Source of the DNA: an uncultured Prevotella sp.
GTDB lineage: Bacteria; Bacteroidota; Bacteroidia; Bacteroidales; Bacteroidaceae
Reading direction: 5' to 3'
NCBI GenBank assembly: GCA_900315695.1
Contig: ONAE01000014.1
Location: 1 to 37,957 of the forward strand
Length of the DNA: 37,957 nucleotides
The position numbers and the translations under genes were made by a program. Positions 25,948-33,739 of this stretch are shown here, piece by piece. Within the stretch, counting starts at the first letter, position 1; each line of letters opens with the position of its first letter. Under the pieces are notes generated by a model. It searched no databases and was not told where the DNA came from. It saw only the letters and a program-made list of their open reading frames with translations.

Positions 25948-26520
25948 ATGAATCTACTGGATATTATCCTTCTGGCCATCGCATTGGCAATGGATTGTTT
26001 CGCAGTCTCTATTGTCAGTGGTGTCTTGACTCAAAAGAGATGGTTGCCACGAATGGCAATTCTCTTCGGAATTTTTCAGGCTACGATGCCTCTCATTGGA
26101 TGGATAGGTATCAGTTTCTTCCGTCAGAATATTGAGGCTTATGATCATTGGATTGCCTTTGCTTTATTATTTTTGATAGGAGGAAACATGATCCGAGAGT
26201 CTTTCTCGCCAGAAGAGGAACATTTTTTCAATCCACTTCGACTTCGTACACAACTGTTGTTAGCTGTTGCTACGAGTATCGATGCAATGGCGATTGGTAT
26301 CTCTTTTGCCTGCACAGGTTTTAATGAAATATCCCAGCTCTTGCTTCCTATTATTATAATAGGTATAGTATCATCCTTATTCAGTACTATTGGTACAAGA
26401 CTTGGAGCTCGTTTCGGACGGGCTATTAGTCATCGGCTGAAGCCAGAACTTTTAGGTGGACTTATTCTCATAGCTATAGGCATCAAAATTCTTATCACAC
26501 ATTTGATAGAAGAGTCTTGA
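25948..26520 (+). CDS. mntP: Manganese efflux pump MntP
   Basis: The 190-residue protein has six predicted membrane helices in two similar halves. Each half carries the conserved aspartate motif of the family: AMDCFAVSIVSG (residues 14-25) and SIDAMAIGISFACTG (about 110-124). MntP exports Mn2+ and protects against manganese excess. The usual mntP riboswitch (yybP-ykoY) is not evident, since the gene follows the TrmH-type gene after eight bases. The name rests on strong family signatures; the transported ion is inferred from the family. Confidence 0.92.
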   Translation: MNLLDIILLAIALAMDCFAVSIVSGVLTQKRWLPRMAILFGIFQATMPLIGWIGISFFRQNIEAYDHWIAFALLFLIGGNMIRESFSPEEEHFFNPLRLRTQLLLAVATSIDAMAIGISFACTGFNEISQLLLPIIIIGIVSSLFSTIGTRLGARFGRAISHRLKPELLGGLILIAIGIKILITHLIEES

Positions 26521-26565
26521 CATAAAAAATTGAGTAAAAATGATACAATTAATGAAAAAATAATG

Positions 26566-26573
26566 TATCTTTG
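26566..26573 (+). promoter_or_regulatory. Promoter -7 box for the ABC ATPase gene
   Basis: TATCTTTG followed by CAGCACAAAG and then the ATG at 26584, a ten-base gap. No clear -33 TTTG. Confidence 0.6.
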
Positions 26574-26583
26574 CAGCACAAAG

Positions 26584-27390
26584 ATGAATGGTGAAACAAT
26601 TGTACTCAAGGATCTTGGCATCGGCTACCCGTCGAAACACGGGGTAAGAGTAGTGGCAGAACATATCAACGGAGCTGTCCGAAGTGGTGAGCTTACCTGT
26701 CTGCTTGGTGCTAATGGTGTAGGTAAATCTACACTGCTACGTACACTTTCAGCCTTCCAGCCGAAGGTATCTGGAGAAATTCTGTTTGCAGAAGAAGATG
26801 TGCAAAGAAGGGAGATCTCAGAGATGTCTGACAAGGAATTGAGTCGTAAGATAGGCGTTGTGCTGACAGAGAAACCTGATGTTAGGAATATGACAGTTCA
26901 CGAACTGGTCAGTCTTGGGCGGTCTCCTTATACAGGGTTCTGGGGAACCTATTCGAAAGAAGACATGCAGATAGTCGATGAGTCGATAGCCCTTGTTGGT
27001 ATTGAATCGCTTTCAAAGCGTATGGTACATACCTTGAGTGATGGTGAGCGTCAGAAGGTGATGATCGCAAAGGCCTTGGCCCAGCAGACACCAGTGATCT
27101 ATCTTGATGAGCCGACAGCTTTTCTGGATTATCCCAGTAAGGTGGAAGTGTTGCAGTTGCTCCGTCTTGTCAGTCGTCAGGCAGGAAAGACTATCTTCCT
27201 TTCCACACATGATGTGGAACTGGCTTTGCAACTGGCTGATACCATATGGTTGATGACTCGTGAGTCAGGTATGACCATCGGAACGCCCAGACAATTAGCA
27301 CAACAAGGTGCCTTGGGTAAATTTATAGAGCGCGAAGGAATTGCTTTTGATCCAGAGACGCTCGCTATCAGAATAGTAAAGAATAACTAA
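26584..27390 (+). CDS. FecE/BtuD-type ABC transporter ATP-binding protein
   Basis: The start is 26584, not 26530, because the -7 box at 26566-26573 falls inside the longer frame. The 268-residue ATPase has Walker A GANGVGKST (about residue 38), Q-loop region, signature LSDGERQKV, Walker B VIYLDEPTAFLD and the H-loop STHDVEL. The motifs place it with the iron-siderophore/cobalamin importers (FecE, FepC, BtuD). No permease or binding-protein gene lies next to it, so its partners must be elsewhere. The CobD-like gene 12 bases downstream hints at cobalamin or cobinamide uptake. Confidence 0.9.
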   Translation: MNGETIVLKDLGIGYPSKHGVRVVAEHINGAVRSGELTCLLGANGVGKSTLLRTLSAFQPKVSGEILFAEEDVQRREISEMSDKELSRKIGVVLTEKPDVRNMTVHELVSLGRSPYTGFWGTYSKEDMQIVDESIALVGIESLSKRMVHTLSDGERQKVMIAKALAQQTPVIYLDEPTAFLDYPSKVEVLQLLRLVSRQAGKTIFLSTHDVELALQLADTIWLMTRESGMTIGTPRQLAQQGALGKFIEREGIAFDPETLAIRIVKNN

Positions 27391-27402
27391 AGATAGAAGT
27401 CC

Positions 27403-28434
27403 ATGATATACGGACATGCTGATGATACTTATCGCTACGGCGACAAATTGAAGCTGAACTTCAGTTCCAATATCTATGCTTGGGCTGATCTCTCAGGATT
27501 GAAGGAACACCTGATGCAACATTTCGAGGTGGTATGTCATTATCCTGAGTCAGAACCCTCTATCTTAGAGAAAATGTTGGCGAAGCATCTTGGTGTACCA
27601 GAAAACACAGTGATGATAACCAGTGGTGCTAACGAAGCCATCTTTCTGATAGCACAGCTTTATAAGGGTTGGGCATCCATCATTCCACAACCCACCTTTA
27701 CTGCATATGAATATGCTTGCAAGGCATTCGATCATCTTATTTCCTATGATCGGAAAGATGAGCTTGAGATCATGCCTGAAGATAGAATCTATTGGATTTG
27801 TAATCCTAATAATCCAACGGGTAATGTATTGGTAAAACCTTTGGTGAATCGTATCATACGACAGAACACACGTTATCTTTATGTTGTTGACCAGTCGTTT
27901 GCAGACTATACCCTCCGTCCGATGCTGAAGCCTTCTGAAATGGTGGATTGTTATAATCTGATGCTGATAGGCTCTCTTTCAAAGAAATATTGTATTCCAG
28001 GACTGAGATTAGGATATGTGTTCAGTTCTCCCATCATTATCGATCGTCTGCGCCAGATTCGTCAGCCTTGGTCAGTCAATTCAATGGCAATAGAAGCAGG
28101 TAAATACTTGTTGACTAACGATCCCAAGATGATTCCAGACTTAAAGGGTTATCTGACTGAGGCCCAGCGATTACGAAAGGAGTTGTCTTCTATTGAAGGT
28201 ATCAAAGTCCTGAAGACAGATACCAGTTTCATGTTGGTTTACATAGAATTTGCAGAGGTTCTGGAGTTGAAGAACTGGTTGATACATCATTATGGTATCC
28301 TGATTCGTGATACTTCTGATTTCAGAGGGCTTGACAATCATTATTTCCGCATCGTGGCTCGTAATGAAAAAGATGACAACCAGTTAGTGGCTGCCATCCG
28401 TGAGTTTAAGAAGTGGAAAGAGGATAATCCTTGA
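27403..28434 (+). CDS. CobD-like PLP-dependent enzyme (threonine-phosphate decarboxylase or related aminotransferase)
   Basis: The 343-residue protein has the fold type I aminotransferase pattern: TSGANEAIFLIAQ near residue 67, NPNNPTGN near residue 132, and the PLP lysine in SLSKKYCIPGLRLGY near residue 199. The N-terminus (GHADDTYRYGDKLKLNFSSNI) resembles CobD, which decarboxylates threonine phosphate to the aminopropanol phosphate of the cobalamin nucleotide loop. A histidinol-phosphate aminotransferase role is the main alternative. No cbiB, cobU, cobS or cobC lies in this window. It ends against the convergent aldo/keto reductase with no gap. Confidence 0.72.
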   Translation: MIYGHADDTYRYGDKLKLNFSSNIYAWADLSGLKEHLMQHFEVVCHYPESEPSILEKMLAKHLGVPENTVMITSGANEAIFLIAQLYKGWASIIPQPTFTAYEYACKAFDHLISYDRKDELEIMPEDRIYWICNPNNPTGNVLVKPLVNRIIRQNTRYLYVVDQSFADYTLRPMLKPSEMVDCYNLMLIGSLSKKYCIPGLRLGYVFSSPIIIDRLRQIRQPWSVNSMAIEAGKYLLTNDPKMIPDLKGYLTEAQRLRKELSSIEGIKVLKTDTSFMLVYIEFAEVLELKNWLIHHYGILIRDTSDFRGLDNHYFRIVARNEKDDNQLVAAIREFKKWKEDNP

Positions 28435-29406
28435 TTACAGTGCTTCGTCAAACGGAGCTGCTTTAACGCATTTCAGGTTTTTCTCCAACTGTGAAGTGCT
28501 GCTGGCTCCTACCAATACAGATGTGACTGCTTTCTGATGTAGAATCCAAGCCAAAGCCATTTCTGCTAATGTTTCACCACGACTTTCTGCCACCTTATTA
28601 TAATGGCGCAGCTTCTCCAGCAGTTCTGTGGTCAGCATCGAACTCTTCAGGAATTTTTCCTTTGCCATACGACTATCGGCAGGAATACCATTTAAGTAAC
28701 GATCAGTCAGCAGACCCTGAGCTAAAGGTGAGAAAGCGATAAAGCCAATACCTTTTTCTGCACAGAAATCTGTGATACCTGTTTCCTGAGGTTCACGATT
28801 CAACATATTCAGACGTCCTTGATAGATAAGCAGAGGTACATCGTGAGCTTTCAGATACTCATAACCAAACTTCAAAGGTTCCAGAGGCCAGTTTGAAATA
28901 CCAACATAGAGGGCCTTACCCTGACGAACGATGTCAACTAAGGCTTGGAGTGTTTCCTCCAGAAGTGTATCAGGATCATAACGATGACTATAGAACAGAT
29001 CCACATAATCGATCTTCATGCGTTTCAGACTCTGATCCAATGAGGCCATCAGGTATTTCCTGCTTCCCCAGTTACCATAAGGTCCAGGCCACATATCGTA
29101 GCCGGCTTTTGAGGAGATGAAAAGCTCATCACGATAAGGCCGGAAATCATCATCCATCAGTCTGCCCATTGTCTCTTCAGCTGAGCCATAAACTGGTCCG
29201 TAGTTGTTAGCCAGATCAAAGTGGGTGATACCATGATCAAATGCATAGTGAGTAATCTCTCTGCTGCGCTCATAGGGGTCAACGCTTCCGAAATTATGCC
29301 AGAAACCGAGGCTTACCTTAGGCAATAACACACCAGAGCGTCCACAACGCTCATATTCCATTCCATTGTCGTAACGGTTTTTATCCGCAAAATATAATTC
29401 CTTCAT
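28435..29406 (-). CDS. Aldo/keto reductase (YghZ-like)
   Basis: The start at 29406 is chosen because the promoter -7 box lies at 29441-29434, inside the longer frame. The 323-residue TIM barrel has the catalytic tetrad: D in FDLANNYGP (with Y a few residues on), K in FISSKAGYD and H in LFYSHRYDP. The YGSAEETMGRLM and GISNWPLEPL segments are typical of the glyceraldehyde-3-phosphate reductase (YghZ/AKR14) branch, which also acts on other aldehydes. It is divergent from the second aldo/keto reductase and convergent with the CobD-like gene. The physiological substrate is unknown. Confidence 0.88.
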   Translation of the reverse strand: MKELYFADKNRYDNGMEYERCGRSGVLLPKVSLGFWHNFGSVDPYERSREITHYAFDHGITHFDLANNYGPVYGSAEETMGRLMDDDFRPYRDELFISSKAGYDMWPGPYGNWGSRKYLMASLDQSLKRMKIDYVDLFYSHRYDPDTLLEETLQALVDIVRQGKALYVGISNWPLEPLKFGYEYLKAHDVPLLIYQGRLNMLNREPQETGITDFCAEKGIGFIAFSPLAQGLLTDRYLNGIPADSRMAKEKFLKSSMLTTELLEKLRHYNKVAESRGETLAEMALAWILHQKAVTSVLVGASSTSQLEKNLKCVKAAPFDEAL

Positions 29407-29433
29407 AGGGCCATTGTTTTTAGTTGGACGCTG

Positions 29434-29465
29434 CAAAGATACAAAAAAATATGAATATCAAGCAA
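29434..29465 (-). promoter_or_regulatory. Promoter for aldo/keto reductase 1
   Basis: On the minus strand TTG (29465-29463), a 21-base spacer and TATCTTTG (29441-29434), 27 bases before the ATG. Confidence 0.65.
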
Positions 29466-29504
29466 CTTTTCACTTATCACTTATTACTTTTCGCTTCTTT
29501 TTCG

Positions 29505-29512
29505 TAACTTTG
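29505..29512 (+). promoter_or_regulatory. Promoter -7 box for the fucose-type cluster
   Basis: TAACTTTG lies 30 bases before the ATG. Upstream are short tandem ACTTATC/ACTTATT/ACTTTTC heptads (about 29472-29492), and no clear -33 TTTG. Confidence 0.55.
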
Positions 29513-29542
29513 CCGCCATAAACCATAAAACTATTCAATACA

Positions 29543-30493
29543 ATGGTATATAACGAATTAGGAAATACTGGAATGAAAGTGTCGAACTTAGGTTTTGGTG
29601 CTTCGTCGTTGGGTGGTGTTTTTCATAACATCCGCGAGGAAGAGGGTATCCAAGCTGTTCACACTGCCGTTGAGAATGGTATCAATCTGATAGACGTCTC
29701 TCCCTATTATGGTCATCTGAAGGCAGAGATTGTCTTAGGTAAGGCATTGAAGGATATCCCACGGGAGAAGTATTATCTTTCCACCAAAGTAGGTCGCTAT
29801 GGTAAGGATGGCGTTAACACTTGGGATTATTCTGCCAAGCGGGCCACTGAGAGTGTCTATGAGAGTATGGAGCGCTTGAATGTGGATTATATCGATCTGA
29901 TCAATGTGCATGATGTAGAGTTTCAGGCAGATCTTCCTGGAGGACTGCAGAAGGTGGTTGATGAGACACTGCCTGCTTTGGTTGAACTGAGAAAGAAGGG
30001 AATAGTGAAGCATATTGGTATCACTGACCTTCAACCAGAGAACCTGAAATGGATCATCGAACATTCTGAGAGTGGGGTAGTGGAGAGCATTCTGAATTTC
30101 TGTCATTACTCATTGAATGACACCTTGCTGATTGATTTCCTTGGTTTCTTCGAACAGCACAACGTGGGCGTGATCAATGCCTCTCCATTCTCCATGGGGT
30201 TGCTTTCACAGCGTGGTGCTCCTGCGTGGCATCCCGCTGGCAAGGATCTGCAGAGAGCCTGTGCCAAAGCTGCGGCCTATTGTCAGGAGAAAGGTTATCC
30301 GATCGATAAACTCGCTATTCAGTTCTCCACCAGTCTGAATCCGCGTATTGCCTCTACCTTATTTAGTAGTGCCAATCCGCAGAATGTCCTGAAGAATATC
30401 AGTTATGTGAATGAACCGATAGACGAGCAGCTTGTCAGTGAGGTACAGGCTATCATCGGCGATCAGATGTTTGTAAGATGGAAAAACTCATAA
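29543..30493 (+). CDS. Aldo/keto reductase, L-fucose/L-galactose dehydrogenase type
   Basis: The 316-residue enzyme keeps the aldo/keto reductase tetrad: D and Y in DVSPYYGHLKAE, K in LSTKVGRYGKD and H in LINVHDVEF. The NAD(P)-binding end includes IQFSTSLNPRIASTLF. Its nearest remembered relatives are L-galactose and L-fucose dehydrogenases, which oxidise the aldose at C1 to the lactone. This fits the next gene, a lactonase-type amidohydrolase, which overlaps its end by 16 bases. It heads a tight five-gene run ending in GH97. Substrate assignment between L-fucose, L-galactose and D-arabinose is open. Confidence 0.8.
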   Translation: MVYNELGNTGMKVSNLGFGASSLGGVFHNIREEEGIQAVHTAVENGINLIDVSPYYGHLKAEIVLGKALKDIPREKYYLSTKVGRYGKDGVNTWDYSAKRATESVYESMERLNVDYIDLINVHDVEFQADLPGGLQKVVDETLPALVELRKKGIVKHIGITDLQPENLKWIIEHSESGVVESILNFCHYSLNDTLLIDFLGFFEQHNVGVINASPFSMGLLSQRGAPAWHPAGKDLQRACAKAAAYCQEKGYPIDKLAIQFSTSLNPRIASTLFSSANPQNVLKNISYVNEPIDEQLVSEVQAIIGDQMFVRWKNS

Positions 30494-31389
30494 TCGATGC
30501 CCACAGTCATCTGTGGCTGAATCAGGATACGCTGGTTGACGGACAACCAATTCATCAATTAGAGCCAAACCGTAGTCGTTCGCTGTTCTTTAGGGAGGAG
30601 CGACAGATGTTGCCGCCCTTTATGACGGATGGTCAGAATACGGCTGAGCGCTTCCTCTCGAATATGGACTATGCGCAGGTGGCTGCGGCTGTGGTGACGC
30701 AGGAGTTTATCGACGGACTGCAAAACAGTTATCTGATGCAAGTAGAACGCCGTTATCCCAACAGATTTTTCACCTTTGGTATGGCTGATTATCGTGAACC
30801 AGGTTTTCTGGGTCATGCCAAAGCATTGATAGAGAGTTTTAAAGGTATCAAAGTACCTGCAGCCCGATTGTCCCAACAATTTCTGAACGACGAGATGATG
30901 CAGATGATGCACTTGATGGAGGAACATAATATCATCTTAGGTATTGAACTGAGAGACGGCCATGCCCAGGTAGGACAGATGGAGGAAATCATCCAAGAGT
31001 GTCCAAAGCTGAAAGTAGCTATCGGACATTTCGGTATGGTGACACGCAAGGGATGGATGAGTCAGATACGATTGGCCCGCCATGAAAATGTGTATGTAGA
31101 GAGTGGTGGTATCACCTGGCTCTTCAACGATGAGTTCTATCCTTTCCCATCAGCCATCCGTGCTATCAAAGAGGCAGCTGACGAGGTGGGTATGGAGAAA
31201 CTGATGTGGGGCAGTGACTATCCTCGCACCATCACTGCCATCACCTATAAGATGTCATACGACTTCGTGGAGAAATCCAATGAGTTGACAGCGACAGAGA
31301 AACGTCTCTTTTTAGGTGAGAATGCCAAGCGTTTCTTCGGCTTTGGCGAATTGCCTGAATTGCCGTATATAAAGAATATGAGTGAGTGA
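30478..31389 (+). CDS. Lactonase-type amidohydrolase (COG3618-like)
   Basis: The 303-residue TIM-barrel metal hydrolase has the HxH motif in DAHSHLW (H9, H11), metal-site histidine in VAIGHFG and the acidic residue in LMWGSDYPRT. These are features of the amidohydrolase 2 group that includes L-fucono-1,5-lactonase and L-rhamnono-lactonase. In this setting it should open the lactone formed by the preceding dehydrogenase. The start overlaps the previous gene by 16 bases. It could be a hydrolase on another lactone; the context is the main clue. Confidence 0.78.
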   Translation: MEKLIIDAHSHLWLNQDTLVDGQPIHQLEPNRSRSLFFREERQMLPPFMTDGQNTAERFLSNMDYAQVAAAVVTQEFIDGLQNSYLMQVERRYPNRFFTFGMADYREPGFLGHAKALIESFKGIKVPAARLSQQFLNDEMMQMMHLMEEHNIILGIELRDGHAQVGQMEEIIQECPKLKVAIGHFGMVTRKGWMSQIRLARHENVYVESGGITWLFNDEFYPFPSAIRAIKEAADEVGMEKLMWGSDYPRTITAITYKMSYDFVEKSNELTATEKRLFLGENAKRFFGFGELPELPYIKNMSE

Positions 31390-31428
31390 GTGAATAATTG
31401 AAAATTGAAGAATTGAAATATTGAAGTT

Positions 31429-32448
31429 ATGAAAGCAATACAGATTTCTGGTTTGCGCCAGATGCAAATCGTGAATGTTCCAGAGCAGGAGTTACATGCC
31501 GGCGAAGTACTCCTGCGCCTTGAGTATGTCGGCTTCTGTGGTTCTGATCTTAGCACCTATTTAGGTAAGAACCCTATGGTGAAGATGCCCGTGATTCCAG
31601 GTCATGAGATTGGAGCAGTGATTGAGAAGGTGGGTGCCGATGTACCTGAAGGTCTGAAACCTGGTATGACAGTTACCTGTAATCCTTATACCAACTGTGG
31701 TAAATGTGCCTCTTGTCGCAACTCACGTGTCAATGCCTGTCAGCATAACGAGACGTTGGGTGTGCAGCGCAATGGCGCCATGCGTGATTATATCGTTCTG
31801 CCTTGGGAGAAGGTGATTCCTGCAGAACAGTTAACCCCTCGTACCTGTGCCCTGATCGAGCCGATGAGTGTAGGTTTCCATGCTGTGAATCGTGCGCAGG
31901 TTACTGACATCGATGTCGTGATGGTAATTGGCTGTGGTATGGTAGGTATGGGTGCCATTGTCCGTTCTGCTCTGCGTGGTGCAACGGTTATCGCTGCCGA
32001 TATCGACGATGAGAAACTCGAACTCGCCAAGCAGATGGGTGCCACTTATACCATTAATACCAAGACAGAGGATGTGCATGCCCGTCTGCTGGAGATGACT
32101 TCTGGCTTTGGTCCTGATGTGGTGATCGAGGCAGTGGGAAGTCCGATGACCTACCAGATGGCTGTTGATGAAGTGGCCTTTACAGGTCGTGTGACCTGTA
32201 TCGGCTATGCGAAGACAGAGGTATCATTCCAGACCAAGTTCTTTGTGCAGAAGGAGCTTGACATCCGTGGTTCGCGTAATGCTCTGCCCAGCGATTTCCG
32301 TGCTGTCATCCATTATCTGGAGCGTGGTACCTGTCCTGTAGATCGTCTCATCTCTAATGAGGTAACTCCTGAAGAAGCGCCTGAAGCTATGCAGCAGTGG
32401 GCAGAGAATCCTGGAAAGGTGTTTAGAATCTTAGTTCGTTTCCAATGA
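31429..32448 (+). CDS. Zinc-dependent alcohol dehydrogenase (sorbitol/threonine dehydrogenase type)
   Basis: The 339-residue protein is a medium-chain dehydrogenase: catalytic-zinc residues in GFCGSDLS and PGHEIGAV, the structural-zinc cysteines in NCGKCASCRNSRVNAC, and the Rossmann motif VIGCGMVGMGAI. In oxidative fucose routes a dehydrogenase acts on the keto-deoxy acid, so this enzyme may take that step, or oxidise the aldonate directly. It follows the lactonase gene after 39 bases and its stop overlaps the permease start (ATGA). Substrate is unproven. Confidence 0.85.
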   Translation: MKAIQISGLRQMQIVNVPEQELHAGEVLLRLEYVGFCGSDLSTYLGKNPMVKMPVIPGHEIGAVIEKVGADVPEGLKPGMTVTCNPYTNCGKCASCRNSRVNACQHNETLGVQRNGAMRDYIVLPWEKVIPAEQLTPRTCALIEPMSVGFHAVNRAQVTDIDVVMVIGCGMVGMGAIVRSALRGATVIAADIDDEKLELAKQMGATYTINTKTEDVHARLLEMTSGFGPDVVIEAVGSPMTYQMAVDEVAFTGRVTCIGYAKTEVSFQTKFFVQKELDIRGSRNALPSDFRAVIHYLERGTCPVDRLISNEVTPEEAPEAMQQWAENPGKVFRILVRFQ

Positions 32449-33728
32449 AAAAGAGTTATCTGATACCCTTCATCCTCGTGACGTTCTGCTTTGCCCTTTG
32501 GGGTTTTGCCAACGACATCACGAATCCGATGGTAAAGGCATTCTCGAAGATATTCCGCATGAGTGTCACTGATGGCTCATTGGTGCAGGTCGCCTTCTAT
32601 GGTGGCTATTTCTGTATGGCTTTCCCTGCTGCCATCTTCATCCGTAAATACAGTTATAAGGCAGGTGTACTGATGGGACTTGGTCTTTATGCAGCTGGTG
32701 CTCTACTTTTCTTTCCCTCGAAGAGTATTGGACTCTATGGCTGTTTTCTGGTAGCCTATTTCATCATGACCTGTGGTCTGTCGTTTTTGGAGACATCCTG
32801 TAATCCTTATATCCTGGCGATGGGACCAGAGGAGACTGCTACACGAAGATTGAACTTAGCACAATGTTTCAATCCCTGTGGTTCTATCATCGGTATGTTT
32901 GTGGCGATGAACTTCATTCAGGCCAAGCTGAATCCGATGAGTAGTGATGAGCGCGCCCTGTTGGGTGATGCAGAGTTTGAGGCATTGAAGAATGCCGATC
33001 TCGATGTACTGATCTCGCCCTACCTTGCCATTGGGGCTGTCATCGTACTGATGTTCTTTATTATCCTCTTCACGAAAATGCCGAAGAATGGTGATCAGAA
33101 CCATGATGTCCACTTCTTGGTAACCATCCGTCGCATCTTTAAACTGAGGTATTACAGCGAGGGTGTCATAGCCCAGTTCTTCTATGTAGGTGCACAGATT
33201 ATGTGCTGGACCTTCATCATCCAGTATGGTACGCGTGTTTTTATGGCAGAGGGCATGGGTGAACAGGAGGCAGAGATCCTCTCACAGCAGTTCAATATCT
33301 ATGCGATGGTGTTCTTCATCTGTTCGCGCTTCATTGCCACTTTCCTGATGCGTTATGTAAAACCTGCTTTGCTGCTGGCTATCTTCGGCGTGCTGGCAAT
33401 GGTCTTTACTCTGGGTGTCATTGTGTTCCAGAATCGGATGGGTATCTACTCTTTGGTATGTGTCAGTGGTTGTATGTCGCTGATGTTCCCCACCATCTAT
33501 GGTATAGCCCTCGATGGTATGGGTGATGATGCGAAGTTTGGTGCCGCAGGTCTGATAATGGCTATCTTAGGCGGTTCTGTGCTCCCACCTTTACAGGCGA
33601 TGATTATTGACAAAGGTACAGTCTTCGGCTCTTTCCCTGCCACCAACGCCTCGTTTATTTTGCCTTTCATTTGTTTCCTCGTGGTAACGGTCTATGGTTA
33701 TCGTACCCACGTGGTTCGTCATTTATAA
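32445..33728 (+). CDS. fucP: FucP-type sugar:H+ symporter (MFS)
   Basis: The 427-residue protein has 12 membrane helices and the FucP/GluP pattern: ALWGFANDITNPMVKAF at the N-terminus (with the aspartate matching E. coli FucP D46), LETSCNPYILAMGPEETATRRLNLAQCFNP (glutamate matching E135), and GAAGLIMAILGGSVLPPLQA near the end. These residues carry protons and substrate in FucP, which imports L-fucose and L-galactose. It overlaps the dehydrogenase gene by four bases, so the sugar import and oxidation steps share one transcript. A glucose/galactose member (GluP) is the alternative. Confidence 0.88.
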   Translation: MKKSYLIPFILVTFCFALWGFANDITNPMVKAFSKIFRMSVTDGSLVQVAFYGGYFCMAFPAAIFIRKYSYKAGVLMGLGLYAAGALLFFPSKSIGLYGCFLVAYFIMTCGLSFLETSCNPYILAMGPEETATRRLNLAQCFNPCGSIIGMFVAMNFIQAKLNPMSSDERALLGDAEFEALKNADLDVLISPYLAIGAVIVLMFFIILFTKMPKNGDQNHDVHFLVTIRRIFKLRYYSEGVIAQFFYVGAQIMCWTFIIQYGTRVFMAEGMGEQEAEILSQQFNIYAMVFFICSRFIATFLMRYVKPALLLAIFGVLAMVFTLGVIVFQNRMGIYSLVCVSGCMSLMFPTIYGIALDGMGDDAKFGAAGLIMAILGGSVLPPLQAMIIDKGTVFGSFPATNASFILPFICFLVVTVYGYRTHVVRHL

Positions 33729-33739
33729 ATCATTCGGAT

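Noticed and set aside
28431-28438. Zero-gap convergent gene ends (CobD-like and aldo/keto reductase)
   Set aside because: Compact ends are common here (also polA/DUF3237); no unusual element is present between the stop codons.
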